This document shows, piece by piece, positions 58,121 to 64,000 of a DNA stretch of 64,000 nucleotides. The DNA comes from Acetobacterium sp. KB-1 (GTDB taxonomy: Bacteria; Bacillota; Clostridia; Eubacteriales; Eubacteriaceae). The DNA is taken from contig NZ_CP030040.1 of the NCBI RefSeq assembly GCF_003260995.1, forward strand, positions 2,097,995-2,161,994, read 5' to 3'. A model generated the notes under the pieces. That model was not told the origin of the DNA. It worked only from the letters and a program-made list of their open reading frames with translations, and did not search any database. Every line of letters starts with the position of its first letter. The first letter of the stretch is position 1. Position numbers and translations under genes: made by a program.

Positions 58121-60586
58121 TCACAGTACTCTTTCTGTGAACCCAAACAAGTTTGTTTGAATTTTCAGCAAACGTTCAACATCATTACTCCTAAGCGGTC
58201 TGCTGTAGAGGTAGCCCTGCAGGTAATCACACTTTACGCGTTTCAAACGGTTAGCCTCTACTTCTTCCTCAACCCCTTCAGCAACGACCATTAATCCCAA
58301 ACCATGGGCAACGGAAACAATCCCCTCCATCACCTGAATACTCTCCATCCGAATGAACTTATCCTTTAAACTTTTATCAAGTTTAATCTTATCCACCGGC
58401 ATAAAGGCTAAATAATTTAGGGATGAGAAACCCGTCCCAAAATCATCCAGGGCGATCCGGATCCCCATTTCTTCTAACTTTTTCATAATATTAATGGCCT
58501 TTTCCTTATTGTCGATTAACACACTCTCGGTTATCTCTATTTCGATCAACGCTGGATCAACTTTTTGTTCATCGAGGCTGTTTGCGATATATGCAACCAG
58601 ATTTTCATCATAAAACTGATTTCCCGAAATATTAATCGCGATCCCTTTGACTGGATAGTTTGCATCGATCCATTTTCTTTGTTGACAGATTGCTTCCTGG
58701 ATGACCCATCTGCCAATGGGAATGATTAAACCGGACTCCTCTGCCACCTGGATAAAGACGGCTGGCGAAAGCGAGCTGTCCTGAATCCGAATTAGTGCCT
58801 CAAAATAAGCGATCGCTCCGGTTTGGGCGTCGATTACGGGTTGATATAGTAAACGGAATCGCTGATATTCCAGTGCTTCTCGGAGTATTTTTTCAATTTT
58901 AAAACGCTCATGGAAGGCGGACGTCATCTGCTCATCAAACATCATGCACCGGTTTTTGCCATTATTTTTGGCACTATACATAGCAATATCGGCTTTAACA
59001 AGCAGCTCATCCACCGTCCGCCCATCAGCTGGATAAGCGGCAATTCCGGCGCTTACGGTAATGTGAATCACGACCCCTTCAATGTTGATTTTCTCTCTGA
59101 GCTTAGCAGCCATTGTGACCTCCATGCAATGACGAACGTCACATTTTTCACTTTGGTTTCGATGCCAGATTAAAAATTCATCGCCTCCCAATCGGAAGGG
59201 GATCGTATTATCACAACACATCTTTTCACGCAGGATCTCGGCTACATAACGCAATAAGTGATCCCCGTAATTATGACCAAGAGTATCGTTAATTGTTTTA
59301 AAGTTATCAATATCCAATAAGACGATATTTCCGTGCACATTATTTAATAAGTCCCTAGTGAGCAACTCATTAAATTTCCGGCGATTGTATAACTCTGTCA
59401 TCGGGTCGCGATCGGCCAGAAATTGAATATGCTGTTCCTTTTCTTTAATCGTATCAACCATATTCCTTAATTCCACCAGGACATGATTGTAGTAAGCGCC
59501 CATTTGCCCGATCTCATCTTTGGTCTTCACTTCAATTGCTCGTGTAAAATCACCTTGTGCAACAAAACCCAAACTATCCACAAATTGCTTGAATTCCCGG
59601 GAAAAAGAAGTGCTGTAAATGATGATCAGCCCAACAGTCAAAGCAATAATGATTAGCGTAATCATAATGGCATTGGCAATCATATCGCTCACCGAAGAAA
59701 ACAATTCGGCAAAGGGCGTCATCACAACTAATTTCCAGCCAGTGCTTGCGAGGGTTAAATAATCGGCTCTAAAATCCTGGCCGCCTAATGCAACATTGAT
59801 TGACCCCTCACTATTATTCATAATGGTATCGGCGATGACGCCTAATTCCTGATCCTGCTCAATTGCTAGCTTCATGACCTTTTGGGGGTCTTTATGCGCA
59901 ATAAAGCGTCCCTTTGTATCAATCAGAAAGGCATAACCGGACTCACCCAATTTCACTTCTTTAATGATTTTTTGGATCGTTGTCAAGTCGTAGTCAGCCG
60001 AAGCGACACCGATGATGCCGTATTCGGTGCTTATCGGGACTGCTGCAGTAACCATTGAGATTTTTGTCACCTCATCGTAGTATGGATCTGTCCAGCCAAC
60101 TCCTTTTTCGGTGTTTTTCCCGATAAGATACCAGTCGGTATTAAAATAATCATAATCTTCTGACTCGTACGCTTCACTATAGACAATGGTCTCCCCTTCT
60201 TTGTGGAGATAAGGCCCAAAATATCGGATGTTTTTATCATAAACCCCGCTTTCCAGCCACAGTCCACTGCCGAGGGTGTTTTTATTCATCGCCAGGAATT
60301 TCTCAATAATGCCGCGATAATCCGTCTTTGTCAGCGTATTTGCCTGGACTTCATAAACAGCAGCGACGGCTTCTGCTATTTGTCTATTCGTGGTAAATTC
60401 AGACTCAATCGATGCTTCGATGGTATTGAGGGCTTCTGTTACTCTTGCTTCGATTTGTTCTTCTAATCCCGCCTTTGTTTTTAACACCGAGGCAGCCGCA
60501 ATCGATACAGTTGCCAGTAAGATGATCGGGATGAATACAATCAACATTTTCGTTCGGATGCTAGATAGCTTGTTAAAAAAGTTCAT
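58121..60586 (-). CDS. dCache-HAMP-GGDEF-EAL cyclic-di-GMP enzyme
   Basis: This 821-residue inner-membrane signalling protein has a first membrane helix at ~14-36, an extracytoplasmic dCache sensor (~40-300; WYLIGKNTEKGVGWTDPYYDEVTKISMVTAAVPI is characteristic), a second helix at ~305-330, HAMP, then GGDEF and EAL domains. GGDEF is intact at about 467-471 and EAL at 596-598; DDFGTGFSSL and EGVE also present. Both synthesis and breakdown of c-di-GMP are possible; which dominates cannot be told. An I-site RxxD is not obvious. GGAGGAG precedes the ATG. Confidence 0.95.
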   Translation of the reverse strand: MNFFNKLSSIRTKMLIVFIPIILLATVSIAAASVLKTKAGLEEQIEARVTEALNTIEASIESEFTTNRQIAEAVAAVYEVQANTLTKTDYRGIIEKFLAMNKNTLGSGLWLESGVYDKNIRYFGPYLHKEGETIVYSEAYESEDYDYFNTDWYLIGKNTEKGVGWTDPYYDEVTKISMVTAAVPISTEYGIIGVASADYDLTTIQKIIKEVKLGESGYAFLIDTKGRFIAHKDPQKVMKLAIEQDQELGVIADTIMNNSEGSINVALGGQDFRADYLTLASTGWKLVVMTPFAELFSSVSDMIANAIMITLIIIALTVGLIIIYSTSFSREFKQFVDSLGFVAQGDFTRAIEVKTKDEIGQMGAYYNHVLVELRNMVDTIKEKEQHIQFLADRDPMTELYNRRKFNELLTRDLLNNVHGNIVLLDIDNFKTINDTLGHNYGDHLLRYVAEILREKMCCDNTIPFRLGGDEFLIWHRNQSEKCDVRHCMEVTMAAKLREKINIEGVVIHITVSAGIAAYPADGRTVDELLVKADIAMYSAKNNGKNRCMMFDEQMTSAFHERFKIEKILREALEYQRFRLLYQPVIDAQTGAIAYFEALIRIQDSSLSPAVFIQVAEESGLIIPIGRWVIQEAICQQRKWIDANYPVKGIAINISGNQFYDENLVAYIANSLDEQKVDPALIEIEITESVLIDNKEKAINIMKKLEEMGIRIALDDFGTGFSSLNYLAFMPVDKIKLDKSLKDKFIRMESIQVMEGIVSVAHGLGLMVVAEGVEEEVEANRLKRVKCDYLQGYLYSRPLRSNDVERLLKIQTNLFGFTERVL

Positions 60587-60938
60587 CGACTCCTCCCAAC
60601 TGTAAAATCAACTGAGATAATAAAACACTCTTCAGCTTTTAAAAAGATAATCGGCTGTACGCCCATTAACACCATTCTTTACCCCATTTCATTCAAGTGT
60701 TTCACAAAAGAATTTCGCAAAATCGATGGATGGATTCAGTTTAGTGTACCCCAGAAAACCCGCTTAAGTATTTCGCCAATGTAAAGATTGCGTTAAGAGT
60801 TTGTTAGAATTTGTCGTTATGTGACTGCTTTAATCAAAAATTTACTGAACCCATTCCCCCAATTAATACGCAAACGCAAAAGAGAGACGTGGCCCGCAAG
60901 GGAAGCGTCTCTCTTTGTAATTAATAATAAGGGGACAT
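60587..60938. other. Intergenic region with hairpin and GGGGAC repeat
   Basis: A hairpin at 60879-60916 (AAAGAGAGACG/CGTCTCTCTTT) is followed by AAGGGGACATTTAG at 60929-60942, similar to other GGGGAC repeats here. No gene. Confidence 0.5.
60879..60916. repeat. 11-bp hairpin, possible terminator
   Basis: AAAGAGAGACG and CGTCTCTCTTT are perfect arms. It may end the minus-strand YjbQ transcript; the minus side continues with TTTTGCG. Confidence 0.5.
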
Positions 60939-61031
60939 TTAGTTTTCTTTTTGCGTCTCAGGTCGCTTTACCCAATCCGCCATCGCACTTCGCATGATAA
61001 ATATGAATGCGCTAAAAAAAAACAAACGCAT
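60939..61031 (-). CDS. Possible 30-residue membrane peptide
   Basis: Directly after yjbQ on the same strand the frame MRLFFFSAFIFIMRSAMADW... encodes one hydrophobic helix and a charged tail. The ATG lacks a ribosome site; the frame is open further upstream (AIIL-like residues) to near 61076. Low confidence. Confidence 0.25.
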   Translation of the reverse strand: MRLFFFSAFIFIMRSAMADWVKRPETQKEN

Positions 61032-61068
61032 CAGCAAGATTGCAATTTGGTCCGCTATGACAAGCCCC

Positions 61069-61485
61069 CTACTCTCCAATTATTTTAACTAAAACCCGTT
61101 TATCTCGCTTTCCGTCAAATTCAAAGTAAAAGATTTGTTCCCATCTGCCAAAATCCAGCTTGCCATTGGTTACTGCCACCACTGTTTCGCGGCCCATAAT
61201 GGTTCGTTTGAGATGACCATCAGCGTTATCTTCAAATCCATTATGATGATACTGACTATATGGTTTTTCCGGTGCCAGTTTTTCCAACCAGTCTTCATAA
61301 TCCTGATGTAATCCACCTTCGTCATCATTAATAAAAACACTGGCGGTAATGTTCATGGCATTAACTAAAATCAGTCCTTCACTTATCCGACTCTCAGCCA
61401 GGGCTTTTTCTACATCACCGGTGATATTGACCAGGCCTCTTCGTTTAGGCAAATTAAAATGCAATTCTTTACGATAAGAAATCAT
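61069..61485 (-). CDS. YjbQ/UPF0047 family protein
   Basis: This 138-residue cytoplasmic protein has AAGGAGC before the ATG. Family motifs: [32 protein letters not shown], and the C-terminal [28 protein letters not shown] His-rich [19 protein letters not shown] segment includes the metal-binding histidines. Some homologues have weak thiamine-phosphate synthase activity, but the real role is unsettled. Confidence 0.92.
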   Translation of the reverse strand: MISYRKELHFNLPKRRGLVNITGDVEKALAESRISEGLILVNAMNITASVFINDDEGGLHQDYEDWLEKLAPEKPYSQYHHNGFEDNADGHLKRTIMGRETVVAVTNGKLDFGRWEQIFYFEFDGKRDKRVLVKIIGE

Positions 61486-61506
61486 GGTTTTTGCTCCTTT
61501 TTTTCT

Positions 61507-62013
61507 TTATTCTCTAACTAACGCATACAATTTCATGTCTTCTGTCTGACCATTTTTAATGGCATTTTTTCTAAGCAGTCCTTCTAGTTGAAAACCAGCT
61601 TTTTCAAGAATCCGGCACGAACCCAGGTTCCGGGCAAAAGGTTCGGCAAAAATTCGGATGATATCGGTTGTTTCAAAAACAAGTTCACAGATCTGTTTTA
61701 CTGCCCGAGTTCCATGTCCCTGTCCCCAATCGGGTTCGGCAATATAATAACCCAGTTCAGCCGTTCGAAAGTGAATATTATCTTTGCGAAATACACCGAT
61801 ACTCCCAATAACCCGACCCTCATCGGTAATGGCATAGGCAAAGGTATTATCGGCTTGTGAATCCTGCATGGCCTTGATATATTCTTTTGCATCCTCAACT
61901 GTATAGGGAAATGGTAAGCCATCCCGCAGGTTATCCAAAATTTTTTTGTTATTCAGGGCTGCTGCCAACTGATTGGCATCTTCTTCTGCCCATTTACGCA
62001 GTGTTGTTTTCAA
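61507..62013 (-). CDS. GNAT-family N-acetyltransferase (RimJ/RimL-like)
   Basis: This 168-residue enzyme has a TTG start after GAGGAGG. The GNAT core shows GVFRKDNIHFRTAELGYYIAEPDWGQGHGTRAVKQI with the acetyl-CoA loop (GQGHGT) and the following SCRILEKAGFQLEGLLRKNAI. This order is the RimJ/RimL/SpeG-like group that acetylates protein N-termini or small amines. It is 21 bases upstream of yjbQ, one operon. Confidence 0.9.
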   Translation of the reverse strand: MKTTLRKWAEEDANQLAAALNNKKILDNLRDGLPFPYTVEDAKEYIKAMQDSQADNTFAYAITDEGRVIGSIGVFRKDNIHFRTAELGYYIAEPDWGQGHGTRAVKQICELVFETTDIIRIFAEPFARNLGSCRILEKAGFQLEGLLRKNAIKNGQTEDMKLYALVRE

Positions 62014-62227
62014 TTCGTTATCCTCCTCATTCTAGAGATATTTTTTAATGACCATAAAATCTACAAAATAGGCTACCGGCTAAAAATTAAATCGCTCATC
62101 CTCACCTGTTAGAAATCGCGAAACTCACCGATGCCAAAGATAAATTTAAGTGAACAAAGGGTGTTTATCATGATGAAACATGTTATAATGATTATCAATA
62201 ACGATTTGTTCAAGAAAGGAAAGTAAA

Positions 62228-62951
62228 ATGTTTGAAGAATTAGGTGGTTTTTTTGGCTGGCTTTTAATTGGTGCATTCGCGTGCACCCTGCTTAACTATC
62301 TCGTAAAATTTGCTAATAAAAAATGGGGCAAGACGATTTCCAGCAACAGTTCTGGCAAAAAAACGATGAAATTACTGATGACCGTCTTTGTTCGGAATCA
62401 CAAATTTTTTGGTTTCCTGACTGCCGCACTGCTACTGACACATTTTACCATTCAGTTTAGCCGCTATGGCATTAATCTAACTGGCGCCCTGGCGGCCATC
62501 TTAATTATTTCCCAGGTCAGTTTAGGGATCTACGCTACGCGTGCTCACAAGCCGCGCAAGGGTGCGTGGTTTGTTGCCCACCGGTTAATTGCCGTTTTGA
62601 TCATAATCGGAATTCTCTTGCACTTATTGGCTCCGTATTCACTTAACCGTATACTGCTGCAACCCGCAACCTCAGCGGTACAATCGACGGAAACAGACAC
62701 TCGGTCAACCGAAGCGGATCGTCAATTAACGCGTTTTACAAAGGATGACTTGCCAGCTTAATGGTAAAGACGGTAATCCCACCTATGTTGCTTACAAAAA
62801 CGTGGTTTATGATGTTTCGAACGTATCACAATGGGTAAACGGTGAACACAATGGCAATAGCCGACAATGATTTAACCCAGGCTCTTTCTGGTTCTCCCAT
62901 GGTGAAAGGGTACTAGCTGATCTTCCCATCGTCGGCGAATATATCGCGTAA
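62228..62951 (+). pseudogene. Membrane protein with cytochrome b5-like domain broken by frameshifts
   Basis: The first frame (177 codons, to 62761) gives four to five membrane helices with His residues (KFFGFLTAALLLTHFTIQFS, WFVAHRLIAVLIIIGILLHLL), a heme-binding or ferric-reductase-like look. Beyond its stop another frame reads NGKDGNPTYVAYKNVVYDVS, then NVSQWVNGEHNGN; a third gives DLTQALSGSP and a fourth HGERVLADLPIVGEYIA. Together these are a clear cytochrome b5-like heme domain (YVAYKNVVYDVSNV, GEHNGN, LPIVGE). Frameshifts are near 62755, 62860 and 62903. The N-terminal part may still be made. Confidence 0.8.
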
Positions 62952-63015
62952 GTATCAGCTAAGGAAGTTTCTATTTGTTAACTTTACTTAAATCCATTAA
63001 AGCAGGTGAAAATTT

Positions 63016-63828
63016 ATGCCCGAACTACCAGAAGTCGAAACCGTTCGCCGAACGTTAAAAAACTTTATTATTGGCAAAGAAATCAAGGAAATCCAGGTTC
63101 ATTACGATAAGATTGTCGTCGGGGATACGGATAACTTTGTGACGTCATTAACAGGACAAACCATTCGGGATATTGATCGAGTGGGAAAATATTTGGTCTT
63201 TATTCTCGATCGCGATGCGTTTATTTCGCATTTGCGAATGGAAGGCAAATATAATCTTGTCGATGCTTCAAAGCCGCTTAACAAACATGAACATCTGACC
63301 TTTGTCTTTCGTGACGGCACCGAATTACGTTATCAGGACACCCGCAAATTTGGTCGGCTTGAGCGCGTCAACAAAAAAACGTATCGTCAGGATTTACCGC
63401 TTTGCAAGCTTGGTCCCGAACCATGGGATGCTGATCCTAAAGCGATCTACGCCAAAATACATAAGAGCAATCTGCCGATTAAAACGCTGCTACTTGATCA
63501 AAGCATTATGACAGGAATCGGCAATATCTACGCCAATGAAATCTGTTTTAGATTAAAAATAGATCCTACCACCCCAGGCAAACGGGTCAGTAAAAAGCGG
63601 GTAGTGGAATTAATTGCTGTTTCAAAAGAAATCCTGGAGCAGGCCATTGCCCAAGGCGGAACAACGATTCACTCGTTTGACGCCAATGGCATTAACGGTT
63701 TGTTTCAGGTGCAGTTGCAGGTACATACACAAAAATTTTGTCCGCTATGTAGTGGTGCAATTACCAAAGAAATGGTTCGTGGCAGAGGTACCTATTATTG
63801 CAAAGCATGCCAAAAAAAGAAGGGCTGA
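63016..63828 (+). CDS. mutM: Formamidopyrimidine-DNA glycosylase
   Basis: This 270-residue DNA repair enzyme removes 8-oxoguanine and Fapy. The N-terminal catalytic PELPEVETV (Pro2, Glu3), lysine in VGKYLVF (~57), helix-two-turn-helix TGIGNIYANEICF (~165-178) and the C-terminal zinc finger Cys242, Cys245, Cys262 and Cys265 are all present. GCAGGTG precedes the ATG. Length normal. A terminator follows at once. Confidence 0.97.
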   Translation: MPELPEVETVRRTLKNFIIGKEIKEIQVHYDKIVVGDTDNFVTSLTGQTIRDIDRVGKYLVFILDRDAFISHLRMEGKYNLVDASKPLNKHEHLTFVFRDGTELRYQDTRKFGRLERVNKKTYRQDLPLCKLGPEPWDADPKAIYAKIHKSNLPIKTLLLDQSIMTGIGNIYANEICFRLKIDPTTPGKRVSKKRVVELIAVSKEILEQAIAQGGTTIHSFDANGINGLFQVQLQVHTQKFCPLCSGAITKEMVRGRGTYYCKACQKKKG

Positions 63829-63853
63829 GATTATTAAACGAGGAAATATTTGA

Positions 63854-63884
63854 CCCAGAGAAGCTGCTTCTCTGGGTTTTTTTA
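63854..63884 (+). terminator. Intrinsic terminator after mutM
   Basis: CCCAGAGAAG/CTTCTCTGGG stem followed by seven Ts. Confidence 0.9.
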
Positions 63885-63892
63885 TCGCTTTA

Positions 63893-64000
63893 ATGGTTGC
63901 AATGGGAGAAACTCCATTGTCTTTTTTAAACATCAGCCATTTCTTTTTTCGTTTATTTAACGACCAGAACCGGCTGTTTGGAATGACGCACTATTTTTGA
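63893..64000 (+). CDS. Possible 35-residue ORF at the window end
   Basis: ATG after the terminator opens 35 codons (…FLNISHFFFRLFNDQNRLFG…) ending in a TGA at the last base. No ribosome site or homology supports it. Confidence 0.15.
   Translation: MVAMGETPLSFLNISHFFFRLFNDQNRLFGMTHYF

Overview
The window looks like a chromosomal piece of an anaerobic, low-to-mid GC Gram-positive bacterium, most likely an Acetobacterium-type acetogen (Eubacteriales). The grounds are gene content: a cobalamin riboswitch, a GGGtGRT/NifU-like pair, a Cys-rich DUF2284 protein, CpXC, DUF1836 and DUF6132 proteins, NapH-like ferredoxins and strong GGAGG ribosome sites with frequent TTG starts. The genus is inferred; Firmicute anaerobe is much safer. 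No rRNA, tRNA or CRISPR array was seen. Layout: 1-4.3 kb (minus strand) holds a cobalamin riboswitch with an attenuator, then a CpXC protein, a secreted DUF4430 (transcobalamin-like) protein and a large secreted protein that runs off the left edge, together a likely corrinoid-linked surface block. 4.4-9 kb carries a leucine-rich-repeat protein, metK, a decayed two-component system (kinase stump plus frameshifted regulator) and a TIM-barrel protein. 9-14.2 kb is a glycan or amino-sugar block (two GT2 enzymes, a DegT aminotransferase, a flavoenzyme) bracketed by a ~90-bp direct repeat. 14.2-19.6 kb has the methylthioadenosine salvage pair mtnP-mtnA, the DUF2284 protein with a repeat-bearing acidic tail, and the GGGtGRT pair. 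19.7-33.7 kb is an AT-rich accessory island. It has an IS21-type element nested in an older istB relic, an IS1634-like element broken by a Nextera mate-pair adapter left in the assembly, and an uncharacterised same-strand operon. That operon comprises a membrane NACHT-like NTPase, a small basic protein, a small protein with a GYVTNSSSTNF start, a radical SAM/SPASM enzyme, a membrane protein and a PD-(D/E)XK-like protein cut by the IS. An hsdR tail and an AbiE toxin-antitoxin system with two promoter-flanking inverted repeats follow. The NTPase-radical SAM operon is the best candidate here for an undescribed system. 33.9-42.3 kb is mixed: a DUF6132 protein, two NapH-like iron-sulfur membrane proteins, a flavodoxin, a hydrolase, MscL, a DUF1874 protein that keeps the ring-nuclease residues of AcrIII-1/Crn2, and a flavodoxin-reductase/MFS exporter pair. 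42.6-47.1 kb is a surface glycolipid block (alpha-toroid protein, UDP-galactopyranose mutase, flippase-like protein, GT2). 47.5-55.7 kb contains an AlbA_2 membrane protein and a degenerate copy of its locus. Between them, a PucR-type regulator is divergent from an operon of a three-domain enzyme (Old Yellow Enzyme, FAD reductase and acetoacetate-decarboxylase-like domain) and an SDR. 55.8-64 kb carries a MocR regulator divergent from a LysE exporter, a dCache-GGDEF-EAL protein, YjbQ, a GNAT enzyme, a membrane protein whose cytochrome b5 domain is broken by frameshifts, and mutM. Several GGGGAC-type repeats are scattered through the accessory parts. The sequence joined at 24.69-24.72 kb should not be trusted as contiguous.
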